From GWC2-45-44 sp041661665 (lineage in GTDB: Bacteria > Planctomycetota > Phycisphaerae > Sedimentisphaerales > UBA12454), in NCBI GenBank assembly GCA_041661665.1, contig JBAZTW010000049.1, positions 1-10,924 of the forward strand: DNA of 10,924 nt, written 5' to 3'. The number at the start of each line of letters is the position of its first letter. Position 1 is the stretch's first letter. Below, in pieces: positions 1-6,920 of this stretch. A model generated the notes under the pieces. It saw only the letters and a list, made by a program, of their open reading frames with translations, did not search any database and was not told the origin of the DNA. The position numbers were made by a program, and so were the translations under genes.

Positions 1-345
1 TTCCGGCCTTATCGGTTCATCGAGGTCAATATCATAGTAAAAACCATCGTCAATCGTCGGCCCGTAGACCAGCTCAGTTTTCGGCCAAATCGAACATATC
101 GCCTCAGCCATAACGTGGGCGCAGCTATGCCGGATAATCTCTAATCCTTCTTTGCTGTTGTTTGTAATGACGTGAAATGCGATTTGCCCGGTTACGGGAG
201 TGTTCAAATCAGCCGGCTGGCCGTTGATTTTTACCGCCAAAGCATCCTGTGCGAGTCTTTTACCGATTTTTTCGACAACCTGCCCAGCTTTCAGACCATC
301 ATCAACATTCAATACTTTGCCATCGGGCAGTGTAATCTGTGCCAT
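1..345 (-). CDS. thrS: Threonyl-tRNA synthetase, N-terminal part (cut by window edge)
   Basis: Cytoplasmic enzyme that charges tRNA-Thr with threonine and edits mischarged serine. Only the first 115 codons are in the window; the gene runs off the left edge. It begins MAQITLPDGK, the start of the TGS (ubiquitin-like) domain, which spans roughly residues 1-60. After it comes the start of the editing domain, with HSCAHVMAEAI (about residues 73-83) carrying the HxxxH metal/substrate motif of bacterial ThrRS, then a segment with GPTIDDGFYYD, also typical of ThrRS. The start at 345 matches the usual N-terminus of the family; the Shine-Dalgarno is weak (AAGG about 14 bases upstream). Catalytic and anticodon-binding domains lie outside the window. 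A sigma70-like promoter sits about 90 bp upstream. Identification is secure from the TGS plus editing-domain order. Confidence 0.96.
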   Translation of the reverse strand, partial: MAQITLPDGKVLNVDDGLKAGQVVEKIGKRLAQDALAVKINGQPADLNTPVTGQIAFHVITNNSKEGLEIIRHSCAHVMAEAICSIWPKTELVYGPTIDDGFYYDIDLDEPIRPE

Positions 346-400
346 TTATTTTATTCCGGCCTTAAACCTCAAAATATACTTTATTTATCCATTTTGACAT

Positions 401-417
401 CCTGCCAACCTGACAGG
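401..417. repeat. Short dyad in the thrS 5' leader
   Basis: The arms CCTGCCA (401-407) and TGACAGG (411-417) pair with one mismatch around a 3-base loop. It lies between the predicted thrS promoter and the thrS start, so it would be in the leader RNA and could be a small hairpin or an operator. The arms are short, and no T-box or tRNA-Thr-like anticodon structure was recognised. A regulatory role is speculative. Confidence 0.25.
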
Positions 418-432
418 GATTAACCGATACTG

Positions 433-460
433 AATATATCTTATCCGCTGAATTTGTCAA
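433..460 (-). promoter_or_regulatory. Predicted sigma70-like promoter of thrS
   Basis: On the minus strand a perfect -35 TTGACA (460-455) is followed after 16 bp by TATATT (438-433). Transcription would begin near 426 and give a leader of about 80 nt before the thrS ATG at 345. The rest of the interval from 461 to 517, up to the end of the next gene, shows no gene and no convincing terminator hairpin. Confidence 0.6.
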
Positions 461-517
461 GGAAACAAAAGGCAAAAATGCGATATTCACAAACCGCCCG
501 GCATTATATGTAAACCC

Positions 518-1258
518 TTATTTGACATAGACTGAGGCATCCGGGTTGAATGGATTTGTACGCATAGCCAAGCTGAACAGATACGGGTAGCTTTTTTTGA
601 GGTGTTTCATATACTCAATCCATTCAAAAACAACTGCCTTATACGCCCTTTTCATATCGCCAGCCAGATGGTTTATATCGACCTGCGTAAGCCCCGCAAG
701 TTCCTTCCGCTGGATGAGTTCTTCGGTCAAATGAAAAATCGCCCAGAGCATATCGGTAAAATTGTCGTGTTCGAGCAGGTTTGGATTTTCAAGCAGCCTC
801 ATCAGAAATTTTCTCTTTCCCAAAAGATAATTCCGCCATTCTTCCAAATCCGCCATATCAATCCACAGATTATATTCGTGTTTTCGCAGCACACGAACCG
901 CAGATAAAAAATTTTCTTTTGTCCAGTCGTCTTTTATCACAAGCTGATTCTGTATTTTTCCCGACTCATTATCAAGTTTGTAAAACCTGCCTGCAAGTTC
1001 CGCCCCCGTGTCGCTGAAAAAAGTGCCTACAACCATATTCAATTTAGCCATTTTGCTCTTTTTTTCGCGAACATTAAGCAGATTGTGAATAATCAGCGTA
1101 ACAAGCAGTACTTCTATCGGCAAAAACGCCACGTTACCAAGCATATAAAAGAAAATCTGATGCACATCGCGATAAATAAAATAGTGCAGCATATAGAGCA
1201 TCGCCGAAATCCAAATGAGAATAACGCCAAATAATATCTGCCATTTTTGAATCTTCAT
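518..1258 (-). CDS. Two-helix membrane protein of unknown function, downstream of polA
   Basis: A 246-residue protein I do not recognise. Two strongly hydrophobic segments lie at about residues 7-29 and 37-61. They are followed by a basic stretch (REKKSK) and a soluble, mixed-charge, probably helical region of about 180 residues rich in Leu, Lys and Glu. By the positive-inside rule the large C-terminal region should face the cytoplasm. No catalytic motif stands out; WRNYLLGKRKFLMRLLENPN and the following HDNFTDML are the most distinctive stretches. The ATG lies 9 bp after the polA stop codon, and a Shine-Dalgarno-like AGGGG overlaps that stop, so the two genes are probably co-transcribed and may be translationally coupled. 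No separate promoter was seen. Function cannot be assigned from the sequence; a link with polA is suggested only by position. Confidence 0.8.
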   Translation of the reverse strand: MKIQKWQILFGVILIWISAMLYMLHYFIYRDVHQIFFYMLGNVAFLPIEVLLVTLIIHNLLNVREKKSKMAKLNMVVGTFFSDTGAELAGRFYKLDNESGKIQNQLVIKDDWTKENFLSAVRVLRKHEYNLWIDMADLEEWRNYLLGKRKFLMRLLENPNLLEHDNFTDMLWAIFHLTEELIQRKELAGLTQVDINHLAGDMKRAYKAVVFEWIEYMKHLKKSYPYLFSLAMRTNPFNPDASVYVK

Positions 1259-1267
1259 ATTTTACCC

Positions 1268-4015
1268 CTAATCTGCAAGCCAGCTTTGGCCTATATTCAC
1301 ATCAACTTTCATAGGCACATCGAGCTTAATCGCTCCGGTCATTTCATCAGCGAAAATTTTCACCAGTTTTTCCGCTTCTTTGCCGTCCGCTTCAAAAACT
1401 AATTCATCGTGAATCTGCAAAATCATCTTCGCAGGCAGATTTTCCTTTTCAATTCTGTTCTGAATTTTAACCATCGCTATTTTTATCAAATCTGCCGCCG
1501 AACCCTGTATAAGCGTGTTTATCGCCAATCTCTCAGCCTGCGAACGAATATTGTTGTTGCCGCTTTCAAGGCCGCTGATATTTCTTCTTCTGCCGCATAT
1601 TGTCTCTGCAAAGCCGGTTTTTTTCACCATCGCAATAGAATCTTTCTTGAATTGCAGAACGGAATTATATCTGTCAAAATAATCATCGATAAATTTTTTC
1701 GCCTCCGCAACGCTCATCCCCGTCGTCTTGCTCAAACCAAATGCACCCTGCCCATAAATCAATCCGAAATTAACCGCCTTGCACCTCGACCGCATTTGGG
1801 AACTCACCTCGGAAATATCGATATTATAAATTTGCGAAGCGACAAAACTGTGAATATCCCTGTCCTCCTCGAACGCCTTAATCAAAGCCTTATCCCGCGA
1901 AAGATGCGCCAAAACGCGAAGCTCGATTTGCGAATAGTCCAAGCTGATAATTTTATCCGTCTTTTTCTCCGCGATAAACGCCGAGCGAATCTGCCTGCCG
2001 ATTTCCGTCTTAATCGGAATATTCTGCAAATTCGGGTCTGATGAACTAAGCCTGCCGGTGGCCGTTATAGTCTGATTAAAACTGGCATGAACCCTGCCCG
2101 TACGCGGATTTATCAGCGTGCCAAGCTTGTCGGTGTAAGTATTTTTTAATTTGCTCAACTGCCTATACGACAAAATATGTTCGACAATCGGATGTGAATC
2201 CGCCAATTCTTCCAGTACATCCGCATCTGTGCTTTGTCCGGTTTTCGTGTTGCGAACCGACTTTAGGCCGAGCTTTTCAAAAAGAACATTAGAAAGTTGC
2301 TTTGGCGAATCGATATTAAACCGCTCCCCCGCCAACTCATAAACCTTTTCTGCCGACTGGTCAAGCTGCTGATTTATCTCAATCGAAAGCCGCTTCAGAA
2401 TTGGCACATCGACCTTCACGCCGTTAAGTTCCATCTTCGTCAGAACATCCGTAAGCGGAATTTCAATTTCATCGAAAAGTTTTTTCAGCGTCGGCTCTTT
2501 TTCCAGCTTCGCATCAAGATACTGATAAAGCTGAAATGTAATATCCGCGTCCTCCGCCGCATAATCACACGCCGTTGCCGTATCGACAAAATCAAACGTC
2601 ATCTGGCTTTTGCCTTTGCCGATAAGGTCGGCAATCGGAATATCACGATAATTCAGAAAATCCAGCGCCATATTATCCATCGAATGGCTCCGCCGTTCCG
2701 CATCAAGAACGTAAGAAGCAATCATCGTATCGAAGCAAAGCCCCCGCACAGGCATACCCGCGTTGTGCAGAACAATCATATCGTACTTTGCGTTTTGCCC
2801 GATTTTTTTTACATTCTCATCAGCTAAAATCGCCGCCAGTCTTTCCCTGACCGCTGCCGCCCCCAGACACTTTGCCCCCATAGACGCTTTTACCGCAAGA
2901 TAATACGCCTTATGCGCCTCCCAGCAAAAACTCATTCCAACCAATTCAGCCCGATGAGCAGAAATAGATGTTGTTTCTGTATCAACCGCAAACAGCTTTT
3001 GCTTTTTCAGCTCTTTGGCGAAATCATCTAATTTTTCAATCGTATCAACTAAGTGATATTCGTGCTTGACTGTTTTTATAGAATTAACAACAGGAGCGGT
3101 CTCAAAAAGACTATCCTGTTTTTTCTCTTCCGTTTTTTCCGGCTGTTTCTTTTCGCCCTGCGATAAATTCAACTGCCCCAAAAGCCTGCTGAAACCAAGC
3201 TCATCGAAAACCGCTTTAAGCTTTTCAGAATTAAATTCCTTTACCGCAAAACTTTTTTCATCGAGTTCAATAGGCATTTCGCAATTTATCGTTACAAGCT
3301 CCCTGCTCAGCATCGCCAGCTCTTTGGAGTTTCGCAGATTATCGCCTCGTTTGCCTTTTATTTCGTCCGCGTGTGCGTAAAGATTCTCAACCGAGCCGTA
3401 TTTCCTTACCCATTCCATTGCCGTCTTGGGCCCGACATCAGGCACTCCAGGCACATTATCCGCTGCATCGCCCTGTAATGCCAACACATCAATAAACTGC
3501 CCAGGCTTCAATCCCGTCTCATCGAAAAACGTCTTCGCATCCGTCGTCGAATCGCCCCTGATATCGTAAATCCGCACACCCTTATCCAAAAGCTGAATCA
3601 TATCCTTGTCTTTGGAGCAGATATAAGTATCGAAACCTTTTTTGACCGACTTTGCCGCCAGCGTCCCGATTATATCATCAGCCTCGAATGTGCTTTTGCG
3701 AACAATTGGAATATTCATCGCCTCTAAAATCTGCTCGATGCGTTTTATCTGCACCGGCATTTCATCGGGCATTGGCGGACGATGCGCCTTATATTCCTTG
3801 TAAATCTCTCGTCTAAAACTTGGCTCTTTACTATCCATCGCAACTACAAGCATATCGGGCTTTTTGGATTGCAGCAGCCTCAAAATCATACTTGTAAAAA
3901 TGTACGTTGCCTTTGTAGGCTCACCGGAGGGACTGGAAAGTTTCTGACTCATCGGCGCATAAAACGCCGCATAAATGTGTGCGTGTCCATCGATGATATA
4001 TAGTGTTTTCGCCAT
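1268..4015 (-). CDS. polA: DNA polymerase I, full length with 5'-3' and 3'-5' exonucleases
   Basis: DNA repair and Okazaki-fragment-processing polymerase of 915 residues, close to the 928 of E. coli. All three domains are present. The 5'-3' exonuclease/flap nuclease (about 1-285) has IIDGHAHIY, FEADD at 110-114, CSKDKD at 133-138 and QGDAADNVPG. The proofreading domain (about 320-510) keeps every metal ligand: D345 and E347 in DTET, D412, Y485 and D489. The polymerase domain has motif A DYSQIELR with D693, motif B with R742, K746, F750 and Y754, and motif C with H869-D870. Proofreading is therefore predicted to be active, unlike in Taq polymerase. F750 occupies the position of E. coli F762, where Phe disfavours dideoxynucleotides. 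The start MAKTLYIIDG was chosen over an in-frame upstream GTG (4096) because the longer version would translate a REP hairpin and the promoter. There is no Shine-Dalgarno before 4015. Confidence 0.98.
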   Translation of the reverse strand: MAKTLYIIDGHAHIYAAFYAPMSQKLSSPSGEPTKATYIFTSMILRLLQSKKPDMLVVAMDSKEPSFRREIYKEYKAHRPPMPDEMPVQIKRIEQILEAMNIPIVRKSTFEADDIIGTLAAKSVKKGFDTYICSKDKDMIQLLDKGVRIYDIRGDSTTDAKTFFDETGLKPGQFIDVLALQGDAADNVPGVPDVGPKTAMEWVRKYGSVENLYAHADEIKGKRGDNLRNSKELAMLSRELVTINCEMPIELDEKSFAVKEFNSEKLKAVFDELGFSRLLGQLNLSQGEKKQPEKTEEKKQDSLFETAPVVNSIKTVKHEYHLVDTIEKLDDFAKELKKQKLFAVDTETTSISAHRAELVGMSFCWEAHKAYYLAVKASMGAKCLGAAAVRERLAAILADENVKKIGQNAKYDMIVLHNAGMPVRGLCFDTMIASYVLDAERRSHSMDNMALDFLNYRDIPIADLIGKGKSQMTFDFVDTATACDYAAEDADITFQLYQYLDAKLEKEPTLKKLFDEIEIPLTDVLTKMELNGVKVDVPILKRLSIEINQQLDQSAEKVYELAGERFNIDSPKQLSNVLFEKLGLKSVRNTKTGQSTDADVLEELADSHPIVEHILSYRQLSKLKNTYTDKLGTLINPRTGRVHASFNQTITATGRLSSSDPNLQNIPIKTEIGRQIRSAFIAEKKTDKIISLDYSQIELRVLAHLSRDKALIKAFEEDRDIHSFVASQIYNIDISEVSSQMRSRCKAVNFGLIYGQGAFGLSKTTGMSVAEAKKFIDDYFDRYNSVLQFKKDSIAMVKKTGFAETICGRRRNISGLESGNNNIRSQAERLAINTLIQGSAADLIKIAMVKIQNRIEKENLPAKMILQIHDELVFEADGKEAEKLVKIFADEMTGAIKLDVPMKVDVNIGQSWLAD

Positions 4016-4024
4016 AGTTTGATG

Positions 4025-4053
4025 ATTGTAGTCTTCCCTCACCACCCCGTCAA
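4025..4053 (-). promoter_or_regulatory. Strong predicted polA promoter, almost abutting the start codon
   Basis: On the minus strand TTGACG (4053-4048) is followed by a 17-bp spacer and TACAAT (4030-4025). Only 9 bases separate the -10 box from the polA ATG at 4015, so transcription would start about 2-3 nt before the ATG. This fits the absence of a ribosome binding site and predicts a leaderless or nearly leaderless mRNA. The promoter lies between polA and the left REP hairpin, so polA would not depend on read-through from the transposase gene. Confidence 0.6.
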
Positions 4054-4070
4054 GGTTGAAACACACCCTC

Positions 4071-4099
4071 GTAGGGTGGACAGCTCTGCTGTCCACGCG
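4071..4099 (+). repeat. REP-like palindrome, polA-proximal copy
   Basis: A 29-bp element that starts with the GTAGG foot and folds into a perfect 9-bp stem (GTGGACAGC paired with GCTGTCCAC) around a 3-base loop, ending GCG. The same head, stem and tail recur in inverted orientation at 4730-4758. The outward-facing GTAG tetranucleotide beside a hairpin is the hallmark of REP sequences recognised by RAYT transposases. Just outside it, CACCCT (4064-4069) and AGGGTG (4073-4078) form a second overlapping dyad that could give an alternative fold. Confidence 0.8.
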
Positions 4100-4116
4100 T
4101 TTTAATAAAATACAGG

Positions 4117-4668
4117 CTAAACCTCTCCAATTACGCTGTTCAATTGCTGCTGCATCTCGGCATAATATACTCCCGCATACTTGCCCGACGATAAATATCT
4201 TTTATATGTTGACCAAGGCCAATCTTCCGCCTTCTCAACCAAACCGTGTTTTATGGGGTTCATATGTATATAATCAATATGCCTCTGAAGGTCGTTGCGG
4301 TCTTTGATGTTATGTTCCCAAAATCTTCGCTGCCAGATACCGCTTTCATTGCGGCTCATTCCCGAAACGCCCGGCTGTAACCCACAACTGCCTGTTCGCC
4401 GGTATTCCTGAACAAATCTTCTTTTTATCAATGACCAGCGAATTGAAAAATTGTCGTCTTCCTCCGGCAATTGCCAAATACAATGTAAATGGTCTGGCAA
4501 TAAGCACAGGGCAATTACATCAAAAGGCCATCGTTGCCGCACATCTATCCAAACCTGCCGTAAACATACGCGGGCAGCCTCGTTATTAAAAATCGGCTGC
4601 CGCTGATATGTAACGACTGTAAAGAAATAAAACCCGCCTTTTATTTTTAATCTTCGATAATGCGACAT
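4117..4668 (-). CDS. REP-associated tyrosine transposase (RAYT, Y1/HUH family)
   Basis: A 183-residue single-strand DNA transposase of the IS200/IS605-related Y1 group. HUH nucleases of this type nick DNA at REP hairpins through a covalent tyrosine-DNA intermediate. The HUH motif is seen as PDHLH (H60 and H62). The catalytic tyrosine is Y133 in DYIHMNPIKHGLV, the characteristic RAYT motif, and IWQRRFWEHNI at 111-121 is another family signature. The N-terminus GGFYFFTVVTYQRQPIF also matches the family. Length and motifs suggest an intact, potentially active protein. The ATG at 4668 was taken as the start; a purine-rich GAGGAG lies about 20 bases upstream, too far for an ideal Shine-Dalgarno. 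The flanking hairpins are its probable substrates. RAYTs are usually single-copy domesticated genes that mobilise short REP elements rather than themselves. Confidence 0.93.
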   Translation of the reverse strand: MSHYRRLKIKGGFYFFTVVTYQRQPIFNNEAARVCLRQVWIDVRQRWPFDVIALCLLPDHLHCIWQLPEEDDNFSIRWSLIKRRFVQEYRRTGSCGLQPGVSGMSRNESGIWQRRFWEHNIKDRNDLQRHIDYIHMNPIKHGLVEKAEDWPWSTYKRYLSSGKYAGVYYAEMQQQLNSVIGEV

Positions 4669-4729
4669 GGCAAAATTGTAAAACCGCTCCTCTGTAATTT
4701 CAATTAAATTTGTTTTTCGTGAACCTTAC

Positions 4730-4758
4730 CGCGTGGACAGAAAATCTGTCCACCCTAC
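4730..4758 (-). repeat. REP-like palindrome, distal copy (inverted)
   Basis: Reading the minus strand, this copy has the same GTAGG head, the 8-bp stem GTGGACAG paired with CTGTCCAC, and the GCG tail as the copy at 4071-4099. Its loop is five A/T-rich bases (AAAAT on the plus strand). It lies about 60 bp upstream of the RAYT start codon and bounds the cassette. Confidence 0.8.
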
Positions 4759-4877
4759 ACAACTGTGTCCCATGACTAAATCACCTTAAATTCAATCTTT
4801 GCCGATTCTATATTCGATGTTGGACGTTCATTAAAAAATCTTCATTTTTCAATTTTCAATCTTTAATTTTCCCTACC
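4759..4877. other. AT-rich intergenic stretch with short-word repetition
   Basis: No gene is visible. From about 4834 to 4875 the plus strand is a TTCA/TTTTCAAT/CTTTAATTTTC-type low-complexity run, preceded by TTCGATGTTGGACGTTCA at 4812-4829. On the minus strand this reads as near-repeats of ATTGAAAA. It looks like dispersed intergenic repeat debris rather than coding DNA, and no clean terminator hairpin was found. Confidence 0.4.
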
Positions 4878-5198
4878 CTACCCCTGTTCAATTTTCACTA
4901 TCTCATACAATCCATGGCCGCTGTTGCGGAGTCTGCCCTGCCTGCACAATTCATCCCAAACCTCCTGTGGAAACTGATTAGGCGGGGTTATCGCATAAAC
5001 GCCGGTATGCCCGCCAGAAAAAGCACCCTTTCCGAGATGCGAATCATCATCGAGCGATGTGAGTTTGAGTCGTTTCTTGAACGCCTTCATCGCGCTCTTC
5101 AGCGTTTCTGGCGCTATGCCACCTGTCCCGAGCTTGTCGAGGTGGCCTGTCGGCTGCTCCTGCGGTGTTTTCCCATCTGATTCCTGCTGTTCTGTCAT
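4878..5198 (-). CDS. Conserved hypothetical protein, 106 residues (planctomycete-type)
   Basis: A small soluble protein with no recognised enzymatic motif. Residues 1-30 are polar and probably disordered (many Gln, Glu, Gly). Residues 31-50 form a basic predicted helix (LKSAMKAFKKRLKLTSLDD). A glycine-rich segment (GKGAFSGGHTG) follows, then a compact C-terminal part with TPPNQFPQEVWDELCRQGRL at 71-90 and GHGLYEIV. The C-terminal half resembles a family I remember as recurrent in planctomycete genomes and annotated only as hypothetical; this is recollection, not a search result. The start at 5198 was preferred over the in-frame ATG at 5210 because GGAG (5208-5205) then sits 6 bases upstream of it. 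The basic helix plus compact C-terminus could suit nucleic-acid binding, but that is a guess. Confidence 0.75.
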   Translation of the reverse strand: MTEQQESDGKTPQEQPTGHLDKLGTGGIAPETLKSAMKAFKKRLKLTSLDDDSHLGKGAFSGGHTGVYAITPPNQFPQEVWDELCRQGRLRNSGHGLYEIVKIEQG

Positions 5199-5273
5199 TA
5201 CTGACTCCATTTTCCGTCTAAAAACCTGCTATTATTTAGAACCTTTAACAATAAAGATAGCCTCAGAGGAAAG

Positions 5274-5364
5274 GAAGCAAGGAAATATGGAGGTAAGGAT
5301 GTAAGGAATTTCTCAAACTTTAGTCGATTATCCTTGCTTCTTTACATCTTTACATCCTTACTTC
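5274..5364. repeat. Imperfect long inverted repeat in the divergent intergenic region
   Basis: Two 34-base arms (5274-5307 and 5331-5364) are reverse complements at 25 of 34 positions, with a 23-base centre. Each arm is built from purine-rich words such as GAAGCAAGGA and GTAAGGATGTAAGGA, and each end of one arm resembles the opposite end of the other. It lies between two divergent genes and could fold as a long hairpin, or be the remnant of a small non-coding mobile element. There is no gene between 5211 and 5453. Confidence 0.5.
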
Positions 5365-5453
5365 TTTTCAATTATGATTTGGAAGCTCTTGCCTGTAAGC
5401 AGTCTAATCCATAATCCCAAATCAGCAATCTAAAAATATAATAAAGAGATTGT

Positions 5454-5481
5454 TTGACAATGCCCTAAAATGTGATATAAG
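5454..5481 (+). promoter_or_regulatory. Predicted sigma70-like promoter of the 53-residue protein
   Basis: A perfect TTGACA (5454-5459) is followed by a 16-bp spacer and TATAAG (5476-5481). Transcription would start near 5488, only about 14 nt before the ATG at 5502. A Shine-Dalgarno, AGGAAG (5491-5496), fits in that short leader. Confidence 0.65.
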
Positions 5482-5501
5482 TATAGTTTAAGGAAGTAAT
5501 T

Positions 5502-5663
5502 ATGGGAAAAATGTTAAAAACATCCTCTGAGAACAGAAAGTGTCTGTTTCCGAATTGCACACGCATATTGAGTATCTACAACCATCAGACTTACTGCCAT
5601 ATACATCTGGACCAGATGCCTATGGACCAGAGACCAAAGGCGGAAACTCGTCCTCATTCGTAA
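5502..5663 (+). CDS. Putative zinc-knuckle microprotein, 53 residues
   Basis: A small gene with its own strong promoter and an AGGAAG ribosome site (5491-5496) 5 bases before the ATG. The protein holds one compact motif at residues 13-36: C14 and C19 (CLFPNC), then LSIYN, then YCHIH with C32 and H35. The spacing C-x4-C-x12-C-x2-H is right for one zinc ion. The core 'C...C..xLSxYNxxxxC..H/C' resembles the zinc knuckle I remember at the N-terminus of some bacterial DNA-binding regulators, there normally fused to a helix-turn-helix. Here the tail after residue 36 is short, charged and polar, with no second domain. It could be a small nucleic-acid-binding or protein-interaction factor. A decayed fragment of a longer regulator is the main alternative, but the intact promoter, ribosome site and motif argue against that. 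Confidence 0.65.
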   Translation: MGKMLKTSSENRKCLFPNCTRILSIYNHQTYCHIHLDQMPMDQRPKAETRPHS

Positions 5664-5764
5664 GCTGATATTGTCTGCTTTTGCGGCAATTGTACCCAAC
5701 GGGGTTAAATTTCCTGAATAGACGCGGTATACTCTGCACCATATACCCTAATAAGTTTTTCCCC

Positions 5765-5793
5765 TTGACATCGCAATTTACCCAAAATACAAT
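5765..5793 (+). promoter_or_regulatory. Predicted sigma70-like promoter of gap
   Basis: TTGACA (5765-5770), a 17-bp spacer and TACAAT (5788-5793) form a near-consensus promoter, as expected for a highly expressed glycolytic gene. Transcription would start near 5800, giving a leader of about 88 nt that carries the strong AAAGGAG ribosome site at 5873-5879, 8 bases before the gap ATG. Confidence 0.75.
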
Positions 5794-5887
5794 CTTTTTC
5801 CCGCCATACAGGAAACCGGACGTGGATTCTCTGTATAGACGGGTTTAACAAATACAGATTTAACCTTATTTTAAAGGAGTTTTTAAG

Positions 5888-6907
5888 ATGGCAACAAAAG
5901 TTGGAATTAACGGTTTTGGCCGAATTGGCCGATTAGCAATGCGGGTTATGGTTCAGCAGCCTAAACGCTTTCAGGTTATGGGAATTAACGACCTGTTCGA
6001 TGCCGACATGCTGGCATATATGTTCAAATACGACTCTACGCATGGCAAATACGCAGGCAAGGTAGAGGTTAAAGGCAATATTATCGTCATTGACGGCCAG
6101 GAGATTCCTGTTTTCAACGAAAAAGACCCTGCCAAACTTCCGTGGGGCAAAATGGGCGTTGATGTCGTTCTCGAATCGACCGGCAAATTCACCAGCAGAG
6201 CCGCTGACGGCAAAGCCGGCTACGACAGTCATCTTACCGCAGGCGCAAGGAAAGTTCTGCTTTCAGCTCCAGCCAAAGACAAGCCCGATGCCACAATCGT
6301 ACTTGGCGTCAACGATGACACCCTCACATCGGCTATGAAGTGTGTATCGAACGCATCCTGCACAACAAATTCACTTGCTCCGGTTTGCAAAGTTCTTCAC
6401 GAAAAAATCGGCATCGTAAAAGGTCTGATGACTACGATTCACGCTTATACCAACGACCAGGCTATTCTCGATATGCCATACAAGGACAAGAGACGCGGCC
6501 GCGCAGCTGCTATGAGCATCATTCCTTCGACCACAGGAGCAGCAAAGGCTCTGGGCGAAGTAGTTCCGGCTCTCAAGGGCAAACTTCACGGCTATGCTTT
6601 AAGAGTTCCGGTTTCGGACGGCTCAATTACCGATTTGACATTCCTTGCCGCCAGAAAAACAACCGTTGAGGAAATCAACGCAGTGATAAAGGCCGCCGCC
6701 GAGAGCAATATGAAGAACATTATTGAGTATAACACCGACGCGATTGTAGGCCGCGACGTTATCGGCAATCCTGCCAGCTCGATTTTTGATTCTACCAACA
6801 CGATAGTCCTCGATGGCGATATGGTCAAGGTTACAATGTGGTATGACAATGAATGGGGTTATTCCTGCAGAAGCGCTGACCTCATCGAAAGATTAGCAAA
6901 ACTGTAA
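5888..6907 (+). CDS. gap: Glyceraldehyde-3-phosphate dehydrogenase, phosphorylating type I
   Basis: Glycolytic enzyme that oxidises glyceraldehyde 3-phosphate with NAD+ and phosphate to 1,3-bisphosphoglycerate in the cytoplasm. At 339 residues it has the normal length. The Rossmann NAD-binding domain opens with GINGFGRIGRLAMR. The acidic D35 in GIND sits near the end of the second strand and favours NAD over NADP. The catalytic cysteine is C158 in SNASCTTNSLAPV and its partner histidine is H185 in TTIHAYTNDQ. The C-terminal part has RGRAAAMSIIPSTTGAAKA, LRVPVSDGSITDL and WYDNEWGYS, all class signatures. The start is fixed by the strong AAAGGAG 8 bases upstream. It has its own promoter, and an intrinsic terminator separates it from pgk, the next enzyme in the pathway. 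Confidence 0.98.
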   Translation: MATKVGINGFGRIGRLAMRVMVQQPKRFQVMGINDLFDADMLAYMFKYDSTHGKYAGKVEVKGNIIVIDGQEIPVFNEKDPAKLPWGKMGVDVVLESTGKFTSRAADGKAGYDSHLTAGARKVLLSAPAKDKPDATIVLGVNDDTLTSAMKCVSNASCTTNSLAPVCKVLHEKIGIVKGLMTTIHAYTNDQAILDMPYKDKRRGRAAAMSIIPSTTGAAKALGEVVPALKGKLHGYALRVPVSDGSITDLTFLAARKTTVEEINAVIKAAAESNMKNIIEYNTDAIVGRDVIGNPASSIFDSTNTIVLDGDMVKVTMWYDNEWGYSCRSADLIERLAKL

Positions 6908-6920
6908 AAGCAAAAGCAAA

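Larger units (their letters stand above)
4071..4758 (-). mobile_element. RAYT cassette: transposase gene between two inverted REP hairpins
   Basis: A 688-bp unit made of a REP-like hairpin, a complete RAYT gene, and a second REP-like hairpin in inverted orientation, with both GTAG feet facing outwards. This is the arrangement expected for a RAYT with its cognate REP pair (a REPIN-like organisation). The hairpins differ only in the loop and adjoining base, so head and stem are conserved between the ends. It sits upstream of polA without interrupting it. Confidence 0.8.

Noticed and set aside
1409..2827. Several plus-strand open frames inside polA
   Set aside because: They are antisense to the conserved polymerase domain and rich in Arg, Leu and Ser as shadow frames typically are; no motif was recognised.
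4016..4096. In-frame 27-codon N-terminal extension of polA starting at a GTG
   Set aside because: It would translate through the REP hairpin and the polA promoter and has no family similarity; MAKTLYIIDG at 4015 is the normal N-terminus.
5514..5699. Minus-strand frame of 61 codons opposite the zinc-knuckle gene
   Set aside because: No family-like sequence and no ribosome site; it is the antisense shadow of the 53-residue gene.
5715..5841. Repeated TG(A/T)ATAGACG at 5715-5724 and 5832-5841 as an operator pair upstream of gap
   Set aside because: A 9 of 10 match within about 200 bp is expected by chance, and the copies flank the gap promoter at an uninformative distance.
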